A DNA stretch of 64,000 bases from Halomicroarcula saliterrae (GTDB lineage Archaea > Halobacteriota > Halobacteria > Halobacteriales > Haloarculaceae). Numbering within the stretch: position 1 is the stretch's first letter; every line of letters begins with the position of its first letter. The translations under genes were made by a program, and so were the position numbers. The stretch lies in the NCBI RefSeq assembly GCF_031624395.1, contig NZ_JAMQON010000005.1, forward strand, positions 62,001 to 126,000. The letters are read 5' to 3'. Positions 43,417 to 51,882 of this stretch are shown here, one piece after another. The notes beneath the pieces are model-generated. The model worked only from the letters and a program-made list of their open reading frames with translations, was not told the DNA's origin and made no database searches.

Positions 43417-44034
43417 TTCACTGTCGAAACACGTTGTGAGGTGGATACTCTCAGATTCGGTCACTATGCACGAGCCATCTAGCGCCGGTTTCGTCTCAAT
43501 CAGCATCTAATAAATCGGATACCGACAGAACCGATCGAAACCGTATGCAGTAGCATCACTGCTGGGGTGCTCTACAGACGAGGGGACTGAGACGGTGTCG
43601 TTGGCGATACCAAGCAAAGACACGTGGAAGACAACGCTATTCTCTCCGTCCGGAGAGCGAACCGACCGCGTCGAAGTAGACAGAAGCGGGTCGTCGATGT
43701 CGATGGAGAGTTCCCCGATAACACGGACGCTCGAGCCTGCTGAGATAGGCAACAGGCGATACGAACACAGCGGTGACGCAGTTCCAGAGAGGAGCATGTA
43801 CTGTCTCGTCGAACGATTCGAGAGACAAGCGTCACAGTGTGCGACTGGCGACGACTGGAACAATAGGTTAGCAATAGTATCGGAGAGAAACGGCGGCGGC
43901 TGGTTTGATTCGCCGAAAGACAATCCTGATGATAGCCGAGCGCCACACTTTCCGTCGGTTCCAGAACAGCGCAAGACCACGGGGCCAGCGCGGTCAGAGC
44001 AAGTATTATCCGGGGCGACTACGCTAAATCAAAT
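43417..44034. other. Stretch without a convincing gene
   Basis: 618 bases of slightly lower G+C. A minus-strand frame at 43507-43980 (157 codons, ending VSVPSSVEHPSSDATAYGFD and so on) is open but has atypical composition and no family. A plus-strand frame opposite is also open, but reads into the next gene out of phase. No promoter, repeat or RNA gene could be supported. Confidence 0.4.
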
Positions 44035-44865
44035 ATGTCCGGGAAGTTCAGTCGTGGACTCGCCGTTGCTGACGGGAGCCTCGACATGTTCCGGGCGAAT
44101 CCCCACCTCGCAGTCCTCCCGCTGTGCAGCCTCCTGCTCGTCGGGAGTGGCTTCGCGGTTGCCGCTGGGATTGCCTTCCATTACGGTCTGGTCGCATCGC
44201 TGCTCACAAACGACTTCCTGCAGTACACCGCCCTGTTCGTCAGCATCGCGCTCACCTCAAGTCTCGGGACGTTCTTCAACGCCGCCGTGGCTCACTGTGC
44301 GTTCCGGTACTTCGACGGTGAGGACCCGACAGTTGAGGAGGGTCTGCGAGCGGCCTGGGAGGCGCGCCGTGCTATCGCTGTCTGGGCGCTCACCTCCGCG
44401 ACGCTGGGTACCGTCCTGTACATCCTCGACGACAAATTCGGCTTCCTTGGAAGCGCGGCCCGCCTCGTCTTTGACCTCGCGTGGTCGCTGCTGACCTTCT
44501 TCGTCGTGCCTGTTATCATCGTCGAAGACACGACGAACATCCGGTCGATCCTTCAAGAGAGCGGTGCCACGTTCAAAGAGACGTGGGGCGAGAGTGTCAC
44601 CGCATCTCTCAGTGTCTCTCTGGTCACGCTTCCAGTCGTGCTCGTCGGTGTCGCCTGTCTCGCCGGCGCTTATTTTACCACCAACGGCCCGACCGCGTGG
44701 CTCTTGGGTACTATCGGCCTGCTCGCTGTCGTCGCCGGAATCGTCGCGAGCCAGGTTCTCGGGATGGTTGCTCGCGTTGCCCTCTATGAATACGCGACCA
44801 AAGACCACCGTGTGGGTCCGTTCGACCGGCGAGATCCGAGCGAAATATTCCCTGATTCGCCGTGA
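44035..44865 (+). CDS. DUF6159-like membrane protein
   Basis: 276 residues with six hydrophobic segments. The N-terminus MSGKFSRGLAVADGSLDMFRANPHLAVLPL and the central YFDGEDPTVEEGLRAAWEARRAI loop match haloarchaeal DUF6159 proteins. VVPVIIVEDTTNIRSILQES is also characteristic. Function unknown. ATG 44035 starts. From 44866 to 45127 downstream I see no gene. Confidence 0.8.
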   Translation: MSGKFSRGLAVADGSLDMFRANPHLAVLPLCSLLLVGSGFAVAAGIAFHYGLVASLLTNDFLQYTALFVSIALTSSLGTFFNAAVAHCAFRYFDGEDPTVEEGLRAAWEARRAIAVWALTSATLGTVLYILDDKFGFLGSAARLVFDLAWSLLTFFVVPVIIVEDTTNIRSILQESGATFKETWGESVTASLSVSLVTLPVVLVGVACLAGAYFTTNGPTAWLLGTIGLLAVVAGIVASQVLGMVARVALYEYATKDHRVGPFDRRDPSEIFPDSP

Positions 44866-45127
44866 CAGATATAGCACAACTCTTCTACTGTCGTCCTCAT
44901 CACGACAGTCCGCGAAACTGTGGTCGTCTTCAACGTCCTCTATCGTGTCATCGCGTGTCTATACAGCCGGTGAGACTACCGTTCAGACTGTCGGTTACGT
45001 GTCTCTGATCGAGTGTCTCAACGCTGTGAGCCACATTCCCAGTTCGACGTTGCGGGTCATCATCAAAGCCCCCTGGCGCCGGCCACCAATGGAGTGGTGA
45101 CACCTCCAGAGAAGACCGATAATCAGA

Positions 45128-45205
45128 GGTGGCAGGTCTCTACAGGAAACTGGTCGGGATTATCGCCGGATGTCCGACCGAGGTATCCAACAATCAGTAC
45201 AGAGA
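45128..45205. repeat. 78-nt dispersed repeat, copy A
   Basis: GGTGGCAGGTCTCTACAGGA... ending CAATCAGTACAGAGA. About 75-80% identical over its full length to copy B (45617-45694) and partly to copy C (47331-47399). No coding frame is shared, which points to a non-coding element or MITE remnant. Confidence 0.65.
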
Positions 45206-45207
45206 TT

Positions 45208-45462
45208 CTACTTTTCAGATTCCGACGAAGTAAGCCCATAGTCTTCCGGATCATACTCATCGGTTACTGATAGGACGAATAGCAGTCCGAACAAAACGAT
45301 CGAGGCGTAAAATATGTCCAACTGTAGTGGACCGATGGAAATGAAATGTTCTCCCGGGCTGGCGTAGATGACTGTTGCCACAATGCCGGCGATTCCAATA
45401 ACCGCATAGTGATAGGTATGTATCTTAGTGTATCGCCGGAACCACTTCCCCATACCCATCAA
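45208..45462 (-). CDS. Small two-helix membrane protein
   Basis: 84 residues (MMGMGKWFRRYTKIHTYHYA). Two hydrophobic helices (VIGIAGIVATVIYA and ASIVLFGLLFVLSVT) and an acidic C-tail (DEYDPEDYG). Start may be the ATG at residue 1, 2 or 4. No family recognised. Its 3' end abuts repeat copy A. Confidence 0.5.
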   Translation of the reverse strand: MMGMGKWFRRYTKIHTYHYAVIGIAGIVATVIYASPGEHFISIGPLQLDIFYASIVLFGLLFVLSVTDEYDPEDYGLTSSESEK

Positions 45463-45616
45463 ACGGCTACCAGCAGTAAGGCTTCTTCGGCGTTAAGTTC
45501 GCACACCTACTGAGCAGCTGTCTCGTCCCAGAAGTGCTGAAATCAACTCTATGAGAACGGTCTATTGACTCCGTCTCTGTGTATTCGATTTGCCCTCGTG
45601 TGACTCCCGTATTCAC

Positions 45617-45694
45617 GGTGGCAGCTCTCTCCAGGAAACTGGTCGTGATTATCGCCGCATGCTCAATCGAGTTGTCTAACGATCAGTACAGAGA
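45617..45694. repeat. 78-nt dispersed repeat, copy B
   Basis: GGTGGCAGCTCTCTCCAGGA... GATCAGTACAGAGA, same length and orientation as copy A, 490 bases away. It lies in the intergenic region 45463-45733, which has no gene. Confidence 0.65.
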
Positions 45695-45733
45695 GTGGAC
45701 TGTCCGGTGGTCAAACGCCGCGGGTCAGGTCGC

Positions 45734-46522
45734 TCAGTCGGCTTCCGGGTCTCCGTCGCAGACCTGAAGATACGCCTCGGTAATCGTCGCGATGGTGAAC
45801 GTGCTCAGGGCCGCAAACAGGACACGGCTGAGCAGTTCGTTGAGCAGCCAGAGCGTGGCGCCGACCTGTAGCGGGGAGAGCAGTACGCTCGGGAGTGACG
45901 TAAGCAGGGCCAGTACGGTAAGCAACAGGAGGAGTCCGAAAATCGGAACGGGGGCCTTGCGGAACCGGGCGAGGCTGTTCCGGACCGTTTCGGTGGGTCC
46001 GGCCGCCGTCAGTGCGACCTCCTGCCGAAGATAGACGGTAACGAGGAGTATCGGCGCGACCGCGACCGAGACGAACAGCGGGGACCGTATCCCCATCTCG
46101 AACCCCGGACCGTACCAGAACATCAGGAGGGCCTGCCTGACACCGTAGACGAACAGCGCGACCCCGCCCCCGACTGCCAGGAGGACACGCGCCCGTTTTT
46201 GTAGTGTCGGGGCCGGGCTCTCGGCGAACTGCTGGATGGCCCAGAACCGAACCGCCTCGTGGGAGACGACGGCGGCCACAGTCAGCGCGACGAGCACCGA
46301 CAACGGCAACTCGAACGCGAGCATGTCGATGTCGAACGGCGGCGTGAAACCCGGAGAGGGCTGGATGCCCGGGACCGTCGCCAGTAACTGCTGGCGAAAC
46401 GACTGACTCACGGCGTCGTAGGCGACGTAGAAGACCAGTAGCACCGAGAATACGTTGTACCCGGCCGTACTCGTGAGGCCGTCGTAGCCGGCCTGGAGGG
46501 CCCTACGGATGTCGAGAGACAT
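45734..46522 (-). CDS. Hypothetical membrane protein, six helices
   Basis: 262 residues from ATG 46522 (MSLDIRRALQAGYDGLTSTA); the frame continues upstream to 46684 with Arg/Pro-rich residues that look non-coding. Hydrophobic helices at about 20-40, 77-95, 115-132, 150-165, 190-213 and 218-240. The composition is like DUF6159-type proteins (compare 44035) but no motif is shared clearly. Function unknown. Confidence 0.7.
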   Translation of the reverse strand: MSLDIRRALQAGYDGLTSTAGYNVFSVLLVFYVAYDAVSQSFRQQLLATVPGIQPSPGFTPPFDIDMLAFELPLSVLVALTVAAVVSHEAVRFWAIQQFAESPAPTLQKRARVLLAVGGGVALFVYGVRQALLMFWYGPGFEMGIRSPLFVSVAVAPILLVTVYLRQEVALTAAGPTETVRNSLARFRKAPVPIFGLLLLLTVLALLTSLPSVLLSPLQVGATLWLLNELLSRVLFAALSTFTIATITEAYLQVCDGDPEAD

Positions 46523-46719
46523 ACTTGCATTCGGACTCGGGCAGATGTTAAAAACAATCGGTCGCCCGTTGCGACGCTTGGTACGGTGCGGATTTCCCAT
46601 AGTGCTCGGGCGTGAACCAACGAGCCGATTCTGCTTGACTGGTCGTGCTTCTTGCTGCAATCGGGGACGCCCTCCAACCTGCATCTGTCCACGAAGTCAT
46701 TTAATGTGCTCTCAGAGAA

Positions 46720-47188
46720 TTGTCCGATAGCAAGATGGGGCACGTCTACTACCACCACCCTGCAGACAAGCAATTCTCTCTCGATTTCGTCAATCCAGAC
46801 CCCGAAAATCTTGTGTCACAACTGGTTGACTACGACGGGAATGTAGCCGTGAAAGTCACGGAATACGAGCTGGACACAGAGTTCTACGGTGTCTACACAT
46901 CTCGGATCGGCGGCGGTGCAGTGAGCGAGATCGAACTTGACCTCAGTGACGCTCTTGGGGACATGACTGAGGACAACGGGACGATTGTCGCACGTCTCCT
47001 AGAGATATATCGGGCGCTCCTCTCGCAGAATGAGGAAGAAGAGGGATGCCTGTGGAGGCCTACAAGAACATCGATATTGACAACCCCAACGGTCAGTACA
47101 GAGCTTGGCTCTCACGACTGGCGTCAAATACGCATCTGTCCGCGCTATTATCAATCTTCCCGATGTTCTTCCCAGAACAGTGTAAGTA
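46720..47188 (+). pseudogene. Hypothetical protein with probable frameshift
   Basis: From TTG 46720 (or ATG 46735, MGHVYYHHPADKQFSLDFVN) the frame is acidic and well formed through IVARLLEIYRALLSQNEEEE. At the purine run near 47035-47045 composition changes to Arg/Ser/Thr-rich, whereas the frame one base back continues with MPVEAYKNIDIDNPNGQYRA to TAG at 47188. A -1 phase change in GAGGAAGAAGAGGG best explains this. A 16-base word (CCAACGGTCAGTACAG, 47086-47101) recurs at 47384-47399 in repeat copy C. No family recognised. Confidence 0.4.
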
Positions 47189-47330
47189 GATGAACCTCTT
47201 TTGATCTCGGGCGCGCTGCGTATATCACTCGACGAAAATCCGTTCATACAGAAAGCCGGTCCCACTCCGTTTAACCGGGAGATCGTCCTCACTACCAGGT
47301 CCTTCGGACCGGTCGTTAGCGAGAAAGCTC

Positions 47331-47399
47331 GTGGCTCTCCAAGAAGCTGGTCGTGCTGCTCGCCTCATGCTTGACCGAGCAGACCAACGGTCAGTACAG
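47331..47399. repeat. 78-nt dispersed repeat, degenerate copy C
   Basis: GTGGCTCTCCAAGAAGCTGG... ACCAACGGTCAGTACAG aligns with copies A and B, with several substitutions and deletions. It lies just before a small membrane-protein gene in a region otherwise without genes (47197-47437). Confidence 0.5.
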
Positions 47400-47437
47400 T
47401 GTAGCTATTTACCGTGACGAACCAAGCGGTTGAATAG

Positions 47438-47596
47438 ATGAATAAGTTGGAATCCGTTGGTGCCCTTCTTATCGGAGTTGGAGGTATTGGCGGCTCAGTA
47501 GCGACAACTCAGTCGTTCTCCGTAGCGGTATTTCCGTCTGTTTCTATCATTGCTCTCGGGATTGCTGTAGCCCTAGTCGGAAGATACAGAGAGTAA
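47438..47596 (+). CDS. Small membrane protein, two helices
   Basis: 52 residues (MNKLESVGALLIGVGGIGGS), with helices at about 7-21 and 29-46 and a basic end (GRYRE). Initiation at ATG 47438 and stop TAA 47596. Function unknown. Confidence 0.5.
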   Translation: MNKLESVGALLIGVGGIGGSVATTQSFSVAVFPSVSIIALGIAVALVGRYRE

Positions 47597-47712
47597 ACGC
47601 TCCGCCAGTACAGAGTGTGTAGTCAACACGTGGTCTCATTTCTTTCAGACACTTCTCCTTGGGTTGAGCATTTAGCGTCTGTGCCAATGTATCTTTGATT
47701 CCGCGACCAGAA

Positions 47713-47886
47713 TCACGTGGTAGAGTCATAAACATACAGAAATAGCAGACTGACGATACCGAGAACCCCTAAACCTATGCTGCCAGACTGTGGGACAATT
47801 TGAGCGTAAATAAAGACCCCAGTTGCTAAGATTACTATCAATAGGAATTCTATTAACACCAAATGCTTGCGCATTCCGGAGTCCAT
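47713..47886 (-). CDS. Small membrane protein, two helices
   Basis: 57 residues from ATG 47886 (MDSGMRKHLVLIEFLLIVIL). Helices at about 9-28 and 37-53, low G+C for the region. It is convergent with the small protein at 47438. Function unknown. Confidence 0.5.
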   Translation of the reverse strand: MDSGMRKHLVLIEFLLIVILATGVFIYAQIVPQSGSIGLGVLGIVSLLFLYVYDSTT

Positions 47887-48023
47887 TAGTTTCCTTAGTG
47901 GGATGAATCTCTTTATCGTTTAATATTCCGACTGGAGCGCGTAGTCAGCTCTAGAGAAACGACTTGAAGTGGAGACCACATACGACACGTTCGCCCCGTC
48001 TTGATGGGGGATGCCACGATGAC

Positions 48024-48509
48024 TCAGCGCAGGTAGTGGTAGCTCGCGCCGAGGACCAGCCCGAACACGAGGTGCGTGAGCAGGCCCATCAGGCCGAGGT
48101 TCGGGAGCGGCGGTGGGCTGGGGAATCCGACGACCGACAGCCACAGCGGCATGACGACACCAGCGGCGACGACCGAGAGGATCACGCCGTACGCGAGACC
48201 AAGGCCGACGACGCCGCCCGCCGACTCCGCGACGGCTGCTAGCCTGGGTTGTGTCAACGCCGCGACGAAGACGACGCCGAACACAGCGCTGATCGACATG
48301 TGGACGACCCAACCGGCGAGCCCACCGGATAGGCCGACCAGTGCCGGGATTGCGCTCTCGAGGAGAGGCGGCATCAGCAGTGAGAACAATACGCCCATTA
48401 CGAGCCCGCCGATGAGTCCCGCTTCCACGCCATATTGCCACGACTGGCCGTCTCGTACCGCCTGAGTTCGTTGGAGGCCCCGCGCCTCCTGCTGTGTTTC
48501 TTGTACCAT
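48024..48509 (-). CDS. Haloarchaeal membrane protein, four helices
   Basis: 161 residues from ATG 48509 (MVQETQQEARGLQRTQAVRD); an ATG three codons earlier is possible. After a charged N-terminus come helices at about 28-47, 55-85, 100-125 and 140-158, rich in Gly/Val. The pattern GLIGGLVMGVLFSLLMPPLLES and HMSISAVFGVVFVAALTQP is common in haloarchaeal proteins annotated as histidine-kinase-like or DUF6789; no kinase motif is present. Function unknown. Confidence 0.7.
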   Translation of the reverse strand: MVQETQQEARGLQRTQAVRDGQSWQYGVEAGLIGGLVMGVLFSLLMPPLLESAIPALVGLSGGLAGWVVHMSISAVFGVVFVAALTQPRLAAVAESAGGVVGLGLAYGVILSVVAAGVVMPLWLSVVGFPSPPPLPNLGLMGLLTHLVFGLVLGASYHYLR

Positions 48510-48788
48510 TAGAATCACTAAGTCCTAGAGGCGGTAAACCAACATAAGGCGTGTAGATCGTTCAATAAAATTTATCGTGGTGTCGGTCAGCTTACTGAGT
48601 CTGGTCTCGACAACGCGGTACCGGAATATCCAATTACCACACCTGTCACGGATATCGAAACGCACCCCTTCAAAAGAGTAAGTTCAGCATCCAGTAGTTG
48701 ACCCTGCAGTGACGGCTGTATTCTGTACCGAGGGGAGGATCTTGTACTAGAGATTACTACCGTTCTCTAACCGTGGCCGGGCTTTGCT

Positions 48789-49192
48789 GACTATGCGCTG
48801 TGTATTCACCACGACGTCGACGATATCGTATCGCTACTTGAACAGATTCGCCAGCGAGGACATAGTGCTCACACTGTATTCAGCGACTGGGTAGACCTGA
48901 TGTTGTTCGCATTGCAGCGTCAGGACGAGCCGTGCTTGGGGATCATCGACGACTACTGCGAACCAGCCGATATGGATCGAGGTCAGGGGGAGCGCTCCAT
49001 TGACTCTTCGCAACGGCGTTTGGGCGACTCCAGGCACAGATGGCTGAGACCAACACTGACGTCGTTAGTGCCGTCTACGAGGAATACGGCCTTTCCAGTG
49101 ACGCCTTTGGGCAGCACTTCACATCCACTCGGTTTGTGATATGCTGATCGAAATCTCTGGTGCCGCCGGTGACGACCCAGACTGCACTCGAT
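48789..49192 (+). pseudogene. Relic of a DNA methylase-like protein
   Basis: Three frame segments join into one protein: DYALCIHHDVDDIVSLLEQI... ending in ADMDRGQGERSIDSS; shifted LFATAFGRLQAQMAETNTDVVSAVYEEYGLSSDAFGQHFT; shifted again VCDMLIEISGAAGDDPD. The QHFTP-like and VCDML segments match the region before motif I of N6-adenine methylases (compare HsdM/Eco57I type). Two frameshifts and no catalytic NPPF motif remain. It is a dead fragment of an accessory methylase. Confidence 0.5.
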
Positions 49193-49291
49193 ATCAGCGA
49201 TCCCATTCAGTGCCTCCTGTAGCTCACCGCGTATCGATTCAAGACCTGCGTCCCGATAGATAAACTCAATCTGGATACTATCTTCAGTCAC
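49181..49291 (-). pseudogene. N-terminal fragment of a small minus-strand protein
   Basis: GTG 49291 starts MTEDSIQIEFIYRDAGLESI then RGELQEALNGIADIEC; beyond 49181 the sequence is that of the methylase relic read backwards. The short piece has typical haloarchaeal composition. A matching minus-strand gene end lies just upstream (49298). Confidence 0.35.
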
Positions 49292-49297
49292 ACGCTC

Positions 49298-49405
49298 TCA
49301 GTTCTGTATGTCCCAACTTGCGCCTCGAGTGTCTTCAATTAGCTGACCCACTTTGTTCGGGTCACCGGTATCACTATTAATGAACTCATCCCGATCCTTC
49401 GCCAC
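49298..49405 (-). pseudogene. C-terminal fragment of a minus-strand protein
   Basis: The frame VTVVAKDRDEFINSDTGDPN then KVGQLIEDTRGASWDIQN stops just before the GTG at 49291, so the two minus-strand fragments once formed an operon. Its upstream part is replaced by other sequence. No family recognised. Confidence 0.35.
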
Positions 49406-49428
49406 AACAGTCACACCCGGACTGGCAG

Positions 49429-49779
49429 GTGACCGGTCTGGCGAGGATGCAGAATCACGGCCTGCAGTTCTTCCTCGCCGACGAACCTGCCTTCTGGTAC
49501 GGGCCTGAGGCAACACTCACGCCAGCGGAGGTGGTGTGCCATACACTCGTCCTCGGCAGTGATAGCCGTCGCGTCAGCTACGCGATGTTGCTTATCGAAC
49601 AGCTCGGCATCGACTAGGAGTTACTCACAGCTACTGCGTCGTGGTACGATCTTGTAGCGACGGTCGAAGTCCTGTATCAGACGCTTGATGGCGAGACCGC
49701 CAGCACGGCCGACGCCGCCGTCTCGCTGCCGAGCGAGATTGAATTTATGCGACTCAAGCAGCAGTACGGGGTCCCATGA
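49429..49779 (+). pseudogene. Relic of a regulator/antitoxin preceding the nucleotidyltransferase pseudogene
   Basis: The frame reads MQNHGLQFFLADEPAFWYGP, continues to LLIEQLGID, then an in-frame TAG (49615-49617), then ELLTATASWYDLVATVEVLY through QYGVP and TGA 49779, which overlaps the next ATG (ATGA). In other haloarchaea an antitoxin-like partner lies in this position. The N-terminus is missing and one stop interrupts it. Confidence 0.5.
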
Positions 49780-50643
49780 CTACGTTCACAGGGAGTGAGG
49801 CGATTAAAGCCTTCCTCGAGAAGTTCGACAGTTGGCTTGCCCAGCCACTGACGGTGTCCCTCATCGGCGGGTCAGCGATGACAGTGTAGGGGCTGAAAGA
49901 CCAGACCGAAGATATCGACCTGGCACTGGGTATTGTCTCGGAGTTCGAGCATGTGTGAGACACTCCAAGTACAGGGGTTCACCGTGGTGGGCGAGCCGAT
50001 AACAGCCTTCAACGACGTCGGGACCACCGTCGAGTTAGAACACACCGAGCGCGGCATCCAGATCGATCTCTTCGAGCGGCAAATCGTCGGCAAAGTGTGG
50101 TTCACCGATCGGATGCGCAACCGGGCCGACGTGTTCTGGACTGGGACACACGCGACAGCGTTGCTTCCTGCTGATGAGGATCTATTCCTATTGAAAGCCG
50201 TGTCTGGTGGTGATCTGGCGAGCGGTCGACTACGTGACCTTGAGGATATGCGGACGTATGCGCAGCGTGGACCCGACTTCGAGGTAATTCTGAGCGAGAT
50301 CGGTGAGCAGCGCCCCTTCAACACCGGCGCTACTGAAGCACGACAGATCCGTGACCGATCTCATCCGCTGTTCACTATCGAGATTGCGGTGGAATCGCTC
50401 TCGGGCCTGCCGAAATCATTCACGTCCCAAATCGAAGAGTTCGGCACAGAATTCGAAATCGAGTATACTGTCCTCGCCGCTGCCGACGATGGCCTCCGAG
50501 ACGTGCAGGCGATTCGAGACCGAGTCGCTACAGATGTACGAACAGTGTCAGCCGACCAGACAGCTGCAGTCGACGCTGCTATCGACCGCCTGGCCGACAA
50601 GCGAATTTTGCAGCGCGACGGCGACACTGTCGAACTAGTATAA
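49776..50643 (+). pseudogene. Nucleotidyltransferase-like toxin (AbiEii/DUF6036-like), disabled
   Basis: ATG 49776 begins MTTFTGSEAIKAFLEKFDSW, then LTVSLIGGSAMTV, an in-frame TAG at codon 38 and LKDQTEDIDLALG, where GGSAM and the D-x-D pair are the nucleotidyltransferase active-site region. A 2-base loss near 49950 shifts the frame to VQGFTVVGEPITAF, and the rest (ELEHTERGIQIDLFERQIVG ... RLADKRILQRDGDTVELV) is intact to 50643. Two lesions in the conserved domain make it inactive. The family is typically half of a TA or abortive-infection pair. Confidence 0.6.
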
Positions 50644-50659
50644 CCGGTTCCTGCTGGCG

Positions 50660-50763
50660 AACCTCACAGTTACCCCGGTCGAGTTTGGCTTCGAGCATTT
50701 CGAGCAGTTCGTCTCCCTCCTCTTCCAGCTCGGTAGCCCGTACCAGCGAGACGTCACTGAATT
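50660..50763 (-). pseudogene. XseB-like relic
   Basis: A minus-strand segment encodes DVSLVRATELEEEGDELLEM then LEAKLDRGNCEV. It aligns with GEVSLERATELKAEGDELLEKL of the intact XseB-type gene at 53331-53516. No start codon or N-terminal part remains. It probably marks duplicated DNA 2.7 kb apart. Confidence 0.5.
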
Positions 50764-50791
50764 CTTTGTGCCACCCACTGTGAGTAGCGAT

Positions 50792-51631
50792 ATGACACTC
50801 GCTCCGGCTGTGGTCATTCTGCCAGCATTCACGAATGCGGAGTACACTGGCGACGCATCGGAGGTCGCCCACTGGCACGATCGATACGACTTCGACCGGG
50901 AGGTAGAGATTCCGGGTTGCAAGCACGAACTACTGTATGCCAGCGAGTCCGACATCGCCCTCGTCCCGACTGGAATCGGCAAAAGTGAAGCTGCCACGAC
51001 GGTCGCCGCGCTTGCAGCTAGCGACAGGGTCGCACTCAACGAGGCGACGACACTGACCGTCGGGATTGCCGGCTGTAATCCGGCTGCCGGGACACTGGGC
51101 AGTGTCTTCATCACAGACCGGGTTATCGACGGTGATATCAAACTCCGTATCGGCGACACGACGCGTCGGATGCAGTGGCTTGTCGATGAGTACGTCTGGG
51201 ACCTCGACACCGACCTCGTCGACCGGGCGATTGGGGCCGCCCAAGACGTGGCCCTGGCCGATAGTGAACGTGCCCAAGCGATCCGCGACGACTACGACGA
51301 CAGCCGGTCACCGAGTGTCGACACGGGAGTGACTGTTTGTGGGGACGAGGTCTACCACGGGACAACCGCAGCCACACAGGTTTCGCAACTGTGTGACTGG
51401 TATGGCATCACCGAGTTCGCCACGACAGAGATGGAAGACGCTGGAACGGTGACCGCACTGGAGCGGTTCGGACTCCTCGATCAGTACGTCTCCATCAGAG
51501 CGGCGGCGAACTTCGACCGCGAACCATCGGGTGGTGATCCCAGCGAGAGTATCGAGCGCGACGTTTTCGAGTTGGGGACCGAGAACGCAGTTCGCGTGGG
51601 CCATGCTGTCGTCCAGGAGTTAATCGCGTGA
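50792..51631 (+). CDS. NUP-family purine nucleoside permease/phosphorylase-like protein
   Basis: 279 residues from ATG 50792 (MTLAPAVVILPAFTNAEYTG). It matches the NUP family: VVILPAF at the N-terminus, VPTGIGKSEAATTVAAL, GIAGCNPAAGTLGSVFI, then TTEMEDAGTVTALERFG and SIRAAANFDREPSGGD. The family has a nucleoside-phosphorylase fold and was named for purine nucleoside uptake. Next to an exported amidohydrolase it suggests use of nucleosides or bases. A frame from 50768 adds eight residues and is less likely. Confidence 0.75.
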   Translation: MTLAPAVVILPAFTNAEYTGDASEVAHWHDRYDFDREVEIPGCKHELLYASESDIALVPTGIGKSEAATTVAALAASDRVALNEATTLTVGIAGCNPAAGTLGSVFITDRVIDGDIKLRIGDTTRRMQWLVDEYVWDLDTDLVDRAIGAAQDVALADSERAQAIRDDYDDSRSPSVDTGVTVCGDEVYHGTTAATQVSQLCDWYGITEFATTEMEDAGTVTALERFGLLDQYVSIRAAANFDREPSGGDPSESIERDVFELGTENAVRVGHAVVQELIA

Positions 51632-51678
51632 CTCACACCGCCTGACACAGCCTGCATCAGTATTACCAGTCGCGAGCC

Positions 51679-51855
51679 TTAGCCCGGCAATTGAAAGTCG
51701 ATAGCAAGGCCTTGGTCACGAAAGGTAGGTTTTGAGGCGACTTCGAACGTCCGGTTGGCCGCTGCGTCGGTGCCGGGCTCACAATCAGTAGCCAAGCAAC
51801 GTGGGCACGTGCAACAGCCCCCCCATAGGTTCGCGCTAGGTTCAGCGACAGTCAC
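51679..51855 (-). CDS. Small Cys-rich protein, in phase after the amidohydrolase stop
   Basis: GTG 51855 starts a 58-codon frame, MTVAEPSANLWGGCCTCPRC, with further Cys at 25, ending IDFQLPG and TAA. It lies in the same frame as the amidohydrolase and begins nine codons after its TGA (the in-between codons are also open). Five Cys in twelve residues suggest a metal site. Either a separate miniprotein or the former C-terminus of a neighbour. No family recognised. Confidence 0.35.
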   Translation of the reverse strand: MTVAEPSANLWGGCCTCPRCLATDCEPGTDAAANRTFEVASKPTFRDQGLAIDFQLPG

Positions 51856-51882
51856 GTTGATATTGAGGTCTACTCCACTCTC

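Noticed and set aside
43507-43980. Minus-strand 157-codon frame
   Set aside because: Atypical composition and no homologue recognised; kept only as part of a gene-free stretch.
51856-51882. Selenocysteine read-through of the amidohydrolase TGA
   Set aside because: No SECIS-like element could be seen and haloarchaea are not known to use selenocysteine; a separate GTG start is simpler.
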